Counted from the stretch's first letter, positions 41,430 to 50,364 are shown. The stretch: DNA of 54,778 nt from CAZNYG01 sp964577205 (GCA_964577205.1 CAZNYG010000004.1:1-54778), one strand, 5' to 3'. Numbers and translations are program-made. The notes: generated by a model not told the origin, from the sequence alone.

Positions 41430-43153
41430 AGCTGCTGTATAAATTCCTTATCGCTCTTCTGGCCGGCTCGCTTGTCCCGCTGGTCATCTACAGCGTCATC
41501 GTCACCGGCACGACGGGGAACGCTTTAAAAAGCGTCATAAACCGCAACAACAGGAACACGCTGGATAACGCCGCCCGGGAAGTGAACGGTTATTTCGCCG
41601 CCGTAGAGAGCAAGTTGAACATCGGCCGGGCCATGGAACGGAACAAGGCGATGGGCCTCGGCGAAAAGATCCGCCTGGTGCTTGGCGAATCGGTGTCCGG
41701 CGACATGCTGGCCGGCATCTATCTGCTGGACGACCGGTTTGCGGTCATCACGGGAGTGGCGCCCGGGGACGACGGCCAGGGGATGCCCGTCGATATTCAG
41801 CTGGCCGAAAAAGCGTCCAAAAGCCGCCAGGTGGAACTGAGCGGCATCCATTATTCCCCGGACGGCGAGCCTCTTTATGACGTTGTGTATCCCGCGGATA
41901 CGCTGCCCCGGCAATACGTCTATTACCGTTTCCGCCTCGAATACCTGATGAAGCAGCTGCGCCCTCTGGTCATGTCCGGCGACAACAGCCAGGGCAGGGA
42001 TATACTTCTGATCGACAGCGAGGGAGTGGCGGCCGCGGCGCTGGCTGAAAAAGCGCCGGAACCTCTCGCCTCCGGTGAACGGGCGGCGCTCGAAGAAAAA
42101 GCCAAAGGAGAGGCGTTCGTTAGCAAAGGCATACTGACGCTGGCGGTTCCCAGCCGCGGCCCGGGCTGGCTTATCGTGTTCCGTCAGCCTTCATCGAAAG
42201 CTTACGCGACTATCACCAGGATGCAGGCTCTTTTCGGCGTGCTGATCCTCGTAACCATGGGAGGGCTGCTGCTGCTCGCGCTCTGGCTGGCGCGCAACCT
42301 TTCGCGTCCCATAGAATCGATCATCGCCGGCATGGAGATCGTCGCCGGCGGCAACATGGATTTCAAGATGCCGGCGGTATCCACCGATGAGCTGAGCAGG
42401 GTGGTGACGATCTTCAACGACATGACCTCCCGTCTCGTCGCGCTGCAGGATGAAATGAAAAAGAAAGAGCGCCTTTCGGCGATCGGGCAGATGGCGAATA
42501 TACTCGGCCACGAGATACGCAATCCCCTGAGCGCCATCTCGGGTTCCGTTTTCCTGATCAAACGGCAGACGACCCGCATCCCTGGCACCGAGATCCTCTT
42601 GAAGCCGATCGCCATCATCGAAAAGGAGATCGACTCGACGAACAAGATCATCAGCGACATGCTGGATTTCTCGCGCCAGCGCCCGCCGGTCCTTTCCGAG
42701 CTCGACCTGGGCGAGGTCGTCCGCGGCATCATGGAAGGCTCGCCGATCCCGGAGAACGTCTCCCTGAACATCATTTCCGCCGACGTCCCGAAAGTGTGGA
42801 TCGACGTTGAGGAGATGAAACAGGTCATCCGCAACTTGGTCAATAACGCGGTCGACAGCATGGCGGGAAAGCAGAACGCGTCCCTGAAGATCATTATCGG
42901 CAAATGCGCGCTGACGCGGCAGGGCGCGGGCGTTTCTCTGTCGATAACCGATACCGGATGCGGCATGCCGCCCGATGTCGCGGCAAAGATATTCGAACCG
43001 TTCTATTCCACCAAATCAAAAGGCACGGGCCTGGGGCTGGCCGTAGTGAGGCGCATCGTTGAAGAGAGGCACTGCGGTGTCATCGAGATAAAAAGTGTCG
43101 TTGGCGAAGGCACCACAATGGTGATAAAGCTGCCGGTGAAGAAACCAACGTAA
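41426..43153 (+). CDS. membrane sensor histidine kinase
   Basis: 575 residues. Membrane segments at about 5-27 and 268-292 flank an extracytoplasmic sensor domain; a HAMP domain (about 293-345) leads to HisKA with the phospho-acceptor H362 in GHEIRNPLSAISG. The HATPase_c domain has N box NLVNNAVDSM, G1 DTGCGM, and FYSTKSKGTGLGLAVV. No response regulator is adjacent, so it is an orphan in this window. Starts within the nadB stop (ATGA), so it is cotranscribed with NAD synthesis. Confidence 0.93.
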   Translation: MKLLYKFLIALLAGSLVPLVIYSVIVTGTTGNALKSVINRNNRNTLDNAAREVNGYFAAVESKLNIGRAMERNKAMGLGEKIRLVLGESVSGDMLAGIYLLDDRFAVITGVAPGDDGQGMPVDIQLAEKASKSRQVELSGIHYSPDGEPLYDVVYPADTLPRQYVYYRFRLEYLMKQLRPLVMSGDNSQGRDILLIDSEGVAAAALAEKAPEPLASGERAALEEKAKGEAFVSKGILTLAVPSRGPGWLIVFRQPSSKAYATITRMQALFGVLILVTMGGLLLLALWLARNLSRPIESIIAGMEIVAGGNMDFKMPAVSTDELSRVVTIFNDMTSRLVALQDEMKKKERLSAIGQMANILGHEIRNPLSAISGSVFLIKRQTTRIPGTEILLKPIAIIEKEIDSTNKIISDMLDFSRQRPPVLSELDLGEVVRGIMEGSPIPENVSLNIISADVPKVWIDVEEMKQVIRNLVNNAVDSMAGKQNASLKIIIGKCALTRQGAGVSLSITDTGCGMPPDVAAKIFEPFYSTKSKGTGLGLAVVRRIVEERHCGVIEIKSVVGEGTTMVIKLPVKKPT

Positions 43154-43470
43154 AGAGCATTCAGCCGTCAGCTAAAGGCAACGGCGACTATCAGACTTGC
43201 AGACTTTCAGGCCATAAGCAACAACAAGACGGAAAGCGATACTGGTAATGCATGTAATATAAACGCCGATAACATAACCCGTTAAAGATGTTATGGTCAC
43301 TGGTTCTTTGCAACTGGTCAGTGAATTCACCGGCGCTGCCAATCCGCTAATCGCCGTTGACTTTGTTTTTATGCTGACTATCTGAAAGCTCGCCTTTGCT
43401 GATGGTCTGAAAGTCTGCAAGTCTGATAGTCGCCCTTATCTTTTTGCTGATCGCTGATAACTGAAAGGAG
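43154..43470 (+). repeat. large intergenic element with perfect 28-bp inverted repeat
   Basis: Arms 43183-43210 and 43407-43434 are exact reverse complements over 28 bases and are themselves 8-base arrays (GACTATCA, GACTTGCA, GACTTTCA). Partly matching flanks extend outward on both sides (CAGCCGTCAGC against GATCGCTGATAAC). The 196-base interior has a hairpin CATAAC/GTTATG (43273-43295) whose core is shared with 38285-38319, and CGGAAAGCGA shared with the 2410 element. It fills the entire 327-base gap; no gene is visible in it. Confidence 0.88.
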
Positions 43471-43480
43471 ATCGTTCCCT

Positions 43481-43927
43481 ATGAATTCGCAACATCACCC
43501 GAAGCGGCGGAAAGTGCGTTTGTCCAACAGCGAAGTGCACATATTGAACGGGCTCATGTCAAAGACGCTGGTCCCGGTCATCTGCGTCATGCTTGTCAGT
43601 TCCATTGTGCTTTATTTCGGGCTTGCTTTCCTCATGCGCAGTGTAAGTTTTCCCAATTACGGGGTTGTACCGTCGGCTTCGTCCGGCGGGGCCTCTTCCT
43701 TTATCGCGATCTACGCGGTCATTTCCATCATCAACCTGATGCTGCTGCTGGGGTTGAGCGGGGTCATCATGTTCATGGTACTGCACCAGCTCGTGCTGCC
43801 CCTTATGCGCGTTACCCGCGAACTGCGCCATGCCGTTGACGGGAAAAGGCATCCGGCGATAACGGTCCGAGGCACAGATTACCTCCTGTTGCCGCTGGTG
43901 GAACTGATCAACAAGCTGAAACCATAA
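43481..43927 (+). CDS. small two-TM protein with HAMP-like tail
   Basis: 148 residues. A basic N-terminus, membrane segment 1 (about 30-52), a Ser/Gly-rich external loop, membrane segment 2 (about 72-96), then LVLPLMRVTRELRHAVDGKRHPAITVRGTDYLLLPLVELINKL, which has the P-x-x-x-x-T/E pattern of a HAMP helix but ends early. GAAAGGAG precedes the ATG. It is another sensor-like protein without output and may be a stator or partner for the adjacent kinase. Confidence 0.65.
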   Translation: MNSQHHPKRRKVRLSNSEVHILNGLMSKTLVPVICVMLVSSIVLYFGLAFLMRSVSFPNYGVVPSASSGGASSFIAIYAVISIINLMLLLGLSGVIMFMVLHQLVLPLMRVTRELRHAVDGKRHPAITVRGTDYLLLPLVELINKLKP

Positions 43928-44005
43928 AGGCAGTGAGTAAGTGAGTAAGTGAGTGAGTGAGTAAGGGAGTAAGGGAACGGCAACGACAAGACAGGACAGG
44001 ACAGG
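43928..44005 (+). repeat. 8-base GTGAGTAA tandem array plus 5-base array
   Basis: After the stop and AGGCA, units GTGAGTAA, GTGAGTAA, GTGAGTGA, GTGAGTAA, GGGAGTAA run head to tail (43933-43972). Shortly after, five 5-base units GACAA/GACAG repeat (about 43984-44008). The first vocabulary is shared with 5102-5137. Confidence 0.8.
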
Positions 44006-44085
44006 ACAAATTGAACTGCTGAGGCATGACCGCTGAATGCGTGTCTTGTAATTGAAGAACTTTTCTATTTTCGCTGTTGCTTTGC

Positions 44086-44112
44086 AGTAATCCCTGCCAA
44101 GTAATCCCTGCC
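44086..44112 (+). repeat. 14-base tandem duplication
   Basis: AGTAATCCCTGCC occurs twice with one extra A between, directly upstream of the uvrA promoter region. Confidence 0.75.
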
Positions 44113-44138
44113 CTGTCGCATGCTTGCTTTATATTTGG

Positions 44139-44177
44139 TATAATCATAAGTTAATATCCGTCGATGCGGGTATTAAC
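44139..44177 (+). promoter_or_regulatory. uvrA promoter -10 and leader dyad
   Basis: TATAAT at 44139-44144 has no good -35 at 16-18 bases. Just downstream GTTAATATCCG (44150-44160) and CGGGTATTAAC (44167-44177) form an 11-base dyad with one mismatch, followed by TTTTTA. It may be an operator over the transcription start or an attenuator hairpin. No standard LexA box is visible. Confidence 0.45.
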
Positions 44178-44200
44178 TTTTTATTTGGAGGCATAAGGCA

Positions 44201-47011
44201 GTGGACAAAATAGTCATACGCGGCGCGCGTCAGCATAATCTAAAAAATATCGATCTTGAAATACCCCGCAACAAGCTGGTCGTCATCACCGGCCTGTCCG
44301 GGTCGGGAAAATCCTCGCTCGCGTTCGATACCATCTACGCCGAGGGGCAGCGCCGGTACGTGGAATCCCTTTCCGCGTACGCGCGCCAGTTCCTCGAACT
44401 TATGGACAAACCCGACGTGGACATCATTGAAGGGCTGTCGCCAGCCGTCGCTATCGAGCAGCGTAACCCTTCGCACAATCCCCGTTCCATCGTGGGGACT
44501 GTCACCGAGATCTACGATTACCTGCGCCTTCTGTTCGCGCGCATAGGCGAACCGCACTGCCCTCAATGCGGACGCAGGATACAGCCTCAGTCGGCCCAGC
44601 AGATCATAGACGAGATCATGAAATATTCCGCGGGGACGAAGATACAGATACTATCTCCCCTGGTCAGGGGGCGCACCGGCACTTATGAAGAACTGTTCCA
44701 GCGCCTGGGGCGCGCCGGTTACGCGCGGGTACGCGCGGACGGGAAGGTCTACGGGCTGGACGAAAAGATCGCTCTCGACCGTTATAAGAAACACGCTATC
44801 GAGCTGATCGTCGACCGTATCCAGGTAAGCGAAGGCGACCGGCCGCGTGTCGCCGATTCAGTCGAGACGGCGCTGAAGGAGGGGAGCGGGCTGGTCACCA
44901 TCCTGAGCGACGGGCGCGCGGGCGCGGCCGGGGAACGGATCTTCAGCGAGCATCATGCCTGTGCCGAATGCGGCATCAGTCTTCCTGAGATAGAGCCGAG
45001 GCTTTTCTCGTTCAACTCCCCGAACGGCGCCTGCCCGGAATGCACGGGCCTCGGCACGAAGATCGAGATCGACGAAGAGCTGGTCGTGCCGGACAGGAAC
45101 AGGTCCGTTGAGCAGGGAGCGCTGGTACCGTGGTCCGATCCCATCACGACCCGCACGCACCGCTGGAAAAGCTCCTGGAGCGGGTATTACGGGGAGATGA
45201 TCCACGACGCGGCGCGGCGCAACGGCATCCCGCTGGGCCGTCCGTGGAAGGAACTGTCCCGCAGGCAGCAGGAAGCGCTCCTGTTCGGCGACGGGGATTT
45301 CGAAGGCGTCATCACGAACATGCAGCGCCGGTACCAGGAAACGGAATCCGATTACGTGAAGGAAGAGATATATAACAAGTACATGCGCCGCCGTATCTGC
45401 CCGGTGTGCAAAGGGGCCCGCCTGAAAAAGGAGGCCCGGTCTGTCATGATCGCCGGCCTGTCCATCGTGGATATCACGCGAATGTCTGTGCAGAAGGCGC
45501 GCGAGTTCTTCAAAGGGCTGTCCTTGAACGACAAGGATAAGGTCATCAGCAGAACGATACTCAAAGAGATACACGCGCGGCTCGCGTTCCTTCACAACGT
45601 GGGGCTGGGCTATCTCACGCTCGACCGGGAAAGCGCCACGCTGGCCGGAGGGGAAGCGCAGCGCATCCACCTGGCCACGCAGATCGGTTCCGGGCTTACG
45701 GGAGTCCTGTATGTTCTCGATGAACCGTCTATAGGGCTGCACCAGCGCGACAACAAACGGCTGCTGGATACGCTGATAGCCCTGCGCGACCAGGGCAACA
45801 CTCTGATAGTCGTTGAACACGACGAAGACACGATGCGCCTCGCCGACTGGCTGGTGGATCTCGGGCCGGGAGCGGGTGTCCACGGAGGGGAAGTGATCGC
45901 TTCCGGCCCGGTAAGCAGGGTGCTGAAGGAAAAAAGATCACTTACGGCTCAGTACCTGAACGGGAAACTCAAGATCCCCGTGCCGGAGAAACGGCGCAGG
46001 CCGAGGGACGGGAAAGTCATCGACATCAAAGGCGCCGCCCAGTTCAACCTGAAGAACATCAACGTCCGGCTGCCGCTGGGCCTGTTCGCCTGCGTGACGG
46101 GCGTATCGGGATCAGGGAAATCCACGCTGGTCCATGAGATCATCTACAAGGGCCTCGCGCAGAAGATATACGGTTCCAAGGACGCGCCGGGCAAGTTCCG
46201 CGCGATGAACGGATGCGAGAACCTTGACAAGGTCATCATCGTCGACCAGTCTCCGATAGGCCGCACGCCGCGGTCCAATCCCGCGACCTACGCGGGAGCG
46301 TTCGGCCCCATCCGCGAGCTGTTCTCCCAGGTGCCGGAAGCGCGCGCGCGGGGATACCAGCCGGGCAGGTTCTCCTTCAACGTGAAAGGCGGGCGGTGCG
46401 AGAACTGCCAGGGCGACGGGACACTGAAGATCGAAATGCAGTTCCTGCCGGACGTTTACGTGCGCTGCGAAGTATGCGGCGGGCGGCGGTTCAACGAGGA
46501 GACCCTGCAGATCCGCTATAAAGGCAGGAACATCGACGAAGTGTTGAACATGACCGTTGAAGAGGGTGAGACTTTCTTTCAGAACGTTCCTTTGCTCAGG
46601 CGCGTGCTCGGCACACTGAAAGACGTGGGATTGGGTTATATCAAGCTCGGCCAGCCGGCGACCACGCTGTCCGGAGGTGAAGCGCAGCGCGTAAAACTGG
46701 CCACCGAGCTGTCGCGCCGGGCAACCGGCCGCACGCTTTACATACTGGACGAACCGACTACCGGGCTGCATTTCGCCGACGTGGAAAAACTGCTGAACGT
46801 GCTGCACCGCCTTGTCGACGCGGGTAACTCTGTCCTTGTCATCGAGCACAACCTTGAAGTCATCAAGACGGCGGACTGGATCATCGATCTGGGCCCCGAA
46901 GGGGGAGAAGAAGGCGGGGCCATCGTGGCTGAAGGGACACCGGAAGAAATCATAGAATGCGAAGGGTCATACACCGGGCGCTACCTGAAGCCCTGTATCA
47001 TCCGGAAATGA
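44201..47011 (+). CDS. uvrA: excinuclease ABC subunit A
   Basis: DNA-damage recognition ATPase of nucleotide excision repair. 936 residues, full length. Two ABC modules: Walker A GLSGSGKSS at 31-39 and GVSGSGKST from about 634. Zinc-binding pairs CPQCG, CAECG/CPECTG and CPVCKG are present, as is the C-terminal CENCQGDG...CEVCGGRRF finger. Signature loops LAGGEAQRI and LSGGEAQRV are intact. GTG start with GGAGG 9 bases upstream. It is alone on its transcript by spacing. Confidence 0.97.
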   Translation: MDKIVIRGARQHNLKNIDLEIPRNKLVVITGLSGSGKSSLAFDTIYAEGQRRYVESLSAYARQFLELMDKPDVDIIEGLSPAVAIEQRNPSHNPRSIVGTVTEIYDYLRLLFARIGEPHCPQCGRRIQPQSAQQIIDEIMKYSAGTKIQILSPLVRGRTGTYEELFQRLGRAGYARVRADGKVYGLDEKIALDRYKKHAIELIVDRIQVSEGDRPRVADSVETALKEGSGLVTILSDGRAGAAGERIFSEHHACAECGISLPEIEPRLFSFNSPNGACPECTGLGTKIEIDEELVVPDRNRSVEQGALVPWSDPITTRTHRWKSSWSGYYGEMIHDAARRNGIPLGRPWKELSRRQQEALLFGDGDFEGVITNMQRRYQETESDYVKEEIYNKYMRRRICPVCKGARLKKEARSVMIAGLSIVDITRMSVQKAREFFKGLSLNDKDKVISRTILKEIHARLAFLHNVGLGYLTLDRESATLAGGEAQRIHLATQIGSGLTGVLYVLDEPSIGLHQRDNKRLLDTLIALRDQGNTLIVVEHDEDTMRLADWLVDLGPGAGVHGGEVIASGPVSRVLKEKRSLTAQYLNGKLKIPVPEKRRRPRDGKVIDIKGAAQFNLKNINVRLPLGLFACVTGVSGSGKSTLVHEIIYKGLAQKIYGSKDAPGKFRAMNGCENLDKVIIVDQSPIGRTPRSNPATYAGAFGPIRELFSQVPEARARGYQPGRFSFNVKGGRCENCQGDGTLKIEMQFLPDVYVRCEVCGGRRFNEETLQIRYKGRNIDEVLNMTVEEGETFFQNVPLLRRVLGTLKDVGLGYIKLGQPATTLSGGEAQRVKLATELSRRATGRTLYILDEPTTGLHFADVEKLLNVLHRLVDAGNSVLVIEHNLEVIKTADWIIDLGPEGGEEGGAIVAEGTPEEIIECEGSYTGRYLKPCIIRK

Positions 47012-47050
47012 AACACCTGAACGCTTGTCAAATTCAGCGTTTTCCGGGAT

Positions 47051-47080
47051 TTGACAGTAATGGGCATTTTAAAGTAAAAT
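47051..47080 (+). promoter_or_regulatory. sigma-70-type promoter for pal operon
   Basis: TTGACA (47051-47056) and TAAAAT (47075-47080) are 18 bases apart, 58 bases before the pal start. It would drive pal-cpoB-TonB-like-tolB and perhaps the TPR gene. Confidence 0.6.
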
Positions 47081-47137
47081 GACTGGTATTGGATTGCAGA
47101 TCGCTGTGGTTAACGTTTAATGAAGGAGGCTTCTATT

Positions 47138-47659
47138 ATGGTGAAAAGACTGTTACTGACCGGGTGTGCCGCGATACTGATGTTCGGATGCGCGAAGCGA
47201 CAGGTGGTCAAACCGGCACAGCAGACGCCGGAGACGCAGAAACCGGGGATCGAAGGAACGACGACTCCGGGCGCGGTACAGGCCGAACCGTCCGCGCGAT
47301 ACACGGACTGGGAAACTCTTCCGGAATTGAAGACCATCTACTTCGCTTACGATGAGAGCGATCTTCAGGCGGATGCCCGCGCACAGCTTAAGGCGAACGC
47401 GGAATATGTAAAAGAGAATGCCGGCCTGAACGTGCTGGTGGAAGGCCATTGCGATGAACGCGGCACCACGGAATATAACCTTGCCCTCGGCCAGCGCCGC
47501 GCGGCGGCGGTCCGCGAATATTACGGTCAGCTGGGCGTTCCTCTCAACAGGATCGCCACTATTTCCTACGGCAAAGAGAAACCCGCGGTCCAGGGCGGCA
47601 CTGAAGGAGCCTGGTCAAAGAACCGCCGTGTGGAAACAAGAGTGCGCAACGCGAAATAA
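47138..47659 (+). CDS. pal: peptidoglycan-associated lipoprotein
   Basis: 173 residues. Lipoprotein signal with cysteine C18 (ILMFGC); a Pro/Thr-rich linker; then an OmpA-like domain with IYFAYDESDL, EGHCDERGTTEYNLALGQRRA (the peptidoglycan-binding Asp and Arg) and NRRVETRVR. Anchored to the outer membrane and binds the cell wall; partner of TolB. ATG 47138 has AAGGAGG well placed; ATG 47120 would precede the ribosome site and is rejected. Confidence 0.93.
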   Translation: MVKRLLLTGCAAILMFGCAKRQVVKPAQQTPETQKPGIEGTTTPGAVQAEPSARYTDWETLPELKTIYFAYDESDLQADARAQLKANAEYVKENAGLNVLVEGHCDERGTTEYNLALGQRRAAAVREYYGQLGVPLNRIATISYGKEKPAVQGGTEGAWSKNRRVETRVRNAK

Positions 47660-47677
47660 TGACGGGCAGGAGTGATC

Positions 47678-48406
47678 ATGCGTAAACAGTTCCATTCCTT
47701 TGTTTTCGTCCTCTCCGCCGGTTTCTCGGGCGCTTTGTTTTCCGGCTGCGTCGCGACTTCGCAGGAGATCGTTTCGCTGCGGGGCGATATCACGCAGCTG
47801 CAGTCGCGTATCGACGGGATGCACAAGAATCAGGCCGATCTGTTCGCGAAAATGGATTCCATGGCGTCCTCGATGGGAGCCCTGACCCCTGAACTGCAGG
47901 AAACGCAGAACAGGATGTCGCTCCTCGGCCAGAAGCTCGATGACGTAGCGTCGGGTTTCAACCAGAGAATGAACAGGCTTTCGGAACAGGTGTCCGGGTC
48001 TCCCCTGCCTTCTTCGCCCAGTCCTTCGGAAATGTACCGCGCCGCTTACGGCGATTTCACCAAAGGGAAATACGACCTTTCGGTGGAAGGCTTCAAGACG
48101 TTCCTGGAAAAATATCCCGGCGGAGAACTGTCGCCCCAGGCCCAGTATTACCTGGGAGAGAGCTACTATGCTCAGAACGAACTTGAAAAAGCGCAGGCAG
48201 AGTTCGAACTGGTCGAGAAGAACTACCCGAAAAGCGATTCCGTGGCTCCCGCCCGGCTTAAAAAAGCGATATGCCTCGAGCAGCAGGGGCTTGAAAGGGA
48301 CGCAATAGCGGTGTACAAGGCTTTAACGAAGGATTTTCCGGGCAGCCCGGAAGCGTTTACCGCGAAAGAGCGCCTGGGAACGCTCAGTTCTTCTGATGGA
48401 AAATGA
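47678..48406 (+). CDS. cpoB: CpoB/YbgF-like protein, predicted lipoprotein
   Basis: 242 residues. The signal ends in a lipobox-like LFSGC, so unlike the E. coli protein it is probably lipid-anchored. A coiled coil (about 30-105) with IVSLRGDITQLQSRIDGM resembles the trimerisation domain. Three TPRs follow (about 120-235), opening with EMYRAAYGDFTKGKYDLSVEGFKTFLEKYPGG. The family coordinates the Tol system with peptidoglycan synthesis at division. AGGAG precedes ATG 47678. Confidence 0.85.
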   Translation: MRKQFHSFVFVLSAGFSGALFSGCVATSQEIVSLRGDITQLQSRIDGMHKNQADLFAKMDSMASSMGALTPELQETQNRMSLLGQKLDDVASGFNQRMNRLSEQVSGSPLPSSPSPSEMYRAAYGDFTKGKYDLSVEGFKTFLEKYPGGELSPQAQYYLGESYYAQNELEKAQAEFELVEKNYPKSDSVAPARLKKAICLEQQGLERDAIAVYKALTKDFPGSPEAFTAKERLGTLSSSDGK

Positions 48407-49064
48407 ATTCAAGGCATCACTGATCGTCTCGTTCCTTCTCCACGCGAGCTTTTTTCTTGTGTACTTTGTCGGCGCGCGAAAAACCGCGTCCATTACGCTG
48501 CCGGTGGAGATCGCTTATTTCTCTTCGTCGGGCAGGGCGGCCAGCCCTCCGGCGCCGATTCAGGCCGCGCCTCAGAAAGTCACTCCTCATCTGCAGCAGG
48601 ACGATATTCCAGTCCCCGCGAAAAACAGTAAAAAAGCGGCGCCGAAGAAAAAGGAGCCGGCTCCGGTTCCTTCGGTGCCGGTGCGGCCGCCGGCGGAACA
48701 GCCTTCTGACTCAAAACAGTTGCCCGGCAGCGCGGCGGGCGCCGCGGCCCCGGGGACGGGAGGAAGCCCTCTCAGCCTGGACACGAAAAATTTCCCTTAC
48801 GCCTATTATACTTCCACCATTGTGCGCAAGATCGGCCGCTCGTGGCAATGGGCCGACGAGTTCGGCCGACTCAAGGCCGTCGTCTACTTCCGCATCATGC
48901 GGGACGGCGCGGTTTCCGACGCGATGATCAAGGACTCTTCCGGAGACGATATGTTCGACCGGCAGGCGATCCGCGCGATCAGGCTTTCCAGCCCGTTTCC
49001 GCCGCTTCCGGAAGGATACGCGGACGACCATCTCGGCGTTTATTTCGAGTTCGCGTACCGATAA
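48396..49064 (+). CDS. TonB/TolA-like energy-transducing protein
   Basis: 222 residues. One N-terminal membrane anchor (about 8-26), a Pro/Lys/Ala-rich periplasmic spacer (about 48-125), and a C-terminal TonB-type domain (about 135-222; YTSTIVRKIGRSWQW, VYFRIMRDGAVSDAMIKDSSGDDMFDRQAIRAI). It stands where TolA would, between cpoB and tolB, and overlaps cpoB by 11 bases. TolQ/TolR or ExbB/ExbD partners must be encoded outside the window. TolA role is inferred from context. Confidence 0.85.
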   Translation: MENEFKASLIVSFLLHASFFLVYFVGARKTASITLPVEIAYFSSSGRAASPPAPIQAAPQKVTPHLQQDDIPVPAKNSKKAAPKKKEPAPVPSVPVRPPAEQPSDSKQLPGSAAGAAAPGTGGSPLSLDTKNFPYAYYTSTIVRKIGRSWQWADEFGRLKAVVYFRIMRDGAVSDAMIKDSSGDDMFDRQAIRAIRLSSPFPPLPEGYADDHLGVYFEFAYR

Positions 49065-49086
49065 CCGCCGGACAACGGAGTATCTG

Positions 49087-50364
49087 ATGAGACAGGCAGC
49101 AACCTTTCTTCTGGCAGCCGCTATCGTATGTTCCCCTCTGCCCCGTGCCCGTGGTGTCGACGTGTACCTCAGCCTTTCGTCGCATAAAGAACGCCTGGAA
49201 ATGGCGGTCGCCGGTTTCGCTCCGGCTACGCCTACGCTTGAAGAGTCCCGCCTTTCCCGCGAACTGCAGGGAGTGGTCAGGGACGATCTTCTTTTCTCGC
49301 GTTATTTCAATCTCGTGGAAGAAGGCCCCTTATACACCGGAGACCCCGGGCAGATAAAGGAGTGGGCGTCGCGCGGAGCCGGCATCGTTGTCGCGGGGAC
49401 GCTCCGCCTGTCCGGAACGTCCGTTATCCTTACCGGGCAGATGTTCGACGCCGAAAGCGGCGAGAAGATATGGGAAAAAAAGTATTCCGGCGACGCGGCT
49501 TCTTCACGCCGCCTGGCCCATGAGCTCAACGATGACGTGATCCTCCGTTTTACGGGGGAACGCGGCATAGCGCACACCCAGATCGCGTTCGTCAATAACC
49601 GCACCGGCCACAAGGAACTGTATCTCATAGACTACGACGGGCGGAATTTCCGCCATCTGACTATCGATAATTCCATCGCGCTTCTGCCCCGCTGGGCTCC
49701 CGGCGCCAGAGAGATCATCTACACCTCGTACCTGCGCGGGAACCCGGACCTTTATGCCATCGGGCCTGACGGAAAAGGGCGCAGGGTGGTATCCGCGATC
49801 CAGGGATTGAACACGGCGGCTTCATATTCAGCCGACGGCACGAGGATAGCGCTCACCATCTCGCGCGGCGGCATTCCAAGCATCTACCTGATCACACCGA
49901 AAGGCCAGATCATCAAAAGGCTTACCCCTGGAAAGACTATCGAGACCAGCCCGTCATTCTCTCCCAACGGGAGGGAGATCGTGTTCGTATCGGACCGGGC
50001 GGGGAACCCTCAGCTGTACATCATGGATGTGGATGGCGGCAACGTGCGGCGGATAGTCGACGGAGGATACTCCGATTCTCCCGCCTGGTCGCCGCGCGGA
50101 GACAAGATCGTTTTCTGCATGCGGCAGTCGCGCGAGAATTTCGACCTGTACCTGTACGACCTCGCTTCCACGACGGTCACACGGCTGACCCAGGGCGAAC
50201 GGGACAATGAGAACCCTTCCTGGTCCCCGGACGGCAGGTTCATCGTATTTTCGTCGAGCCGTACCGGGCGGCATGAATTGTATGTCATGGCTGCGGACGG
50301 TTCCGGGGTCCGCAGGCTTGCCAATATCCCGGCGCACTCGTTCACTCCTTCGTGGTCGTCATGA
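49087..50364 (+). CDS. tolB: Tol-Pal system beta-propeller protein TolB
   Basis: 425 residues. Signal peptide (about 1-23), N-terminal TolB domain (about 24-165; ELQGVVRDDLLFSRYFNLVE, ARGAGIVVAGTLR-like segment) and a six-bladed WD40-like propeller with repeats such as SFSPNGREIVFVSDRAGNPQLYIMDVDGGNVRRI. Periplasmic; binds Pal. Position after the TolA-like gene completes a Tol-Pal locus. Confidence 0.93.
   Translation: MRQAATFLLAAAIVCSPLPRARGVDVYLSLSSHKERLEMAVAGFAPATPTLEESRLSRELQGVVRDDLLFSRYFNLVEEGPLYTGDPGQIKEWASRGAGIVVAGTLRLSGTSVILTGQMFDAESGEKIWEKKYSGDAASSRRLAHELNDDVILRFTGERGIAHTQIAFVNNRTGHKELYLIDYDGRNFRHLTIDNSIALLPRWAPGAREIIYTSYLRGNPDLYAIGPDGKGRRVVSAIQGLNTAASYSADGTRIALTISRGGIPSIYLITPKGQIIKRLTPGKTIETSPSFSPNGREIVFVSDRAGNPQLYIMDVDGGNVRRIVDGGYSDSPAWSPRGDKIVFCMRQSRENFDLYLYDLASTTVTRLTQGERDNENPSWSPDGRFIVFSSSRTGRHELYVMAADGSGVRRLANIPAHSFTPSWSS

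Noticed and set aside
43933..43976. Tandem GTGAGTAA units as a CRISPR array
   Set aside because: Units abut with no spacers, are only 8 bases and degenerate, and no cas gene is present.
44100..44200. LexA box upstream of uvrA
   Set aside because: No CTGT-N8-ACAG or GAAC-N4-GTTC pattern is present; the dyad there has a different sequence.
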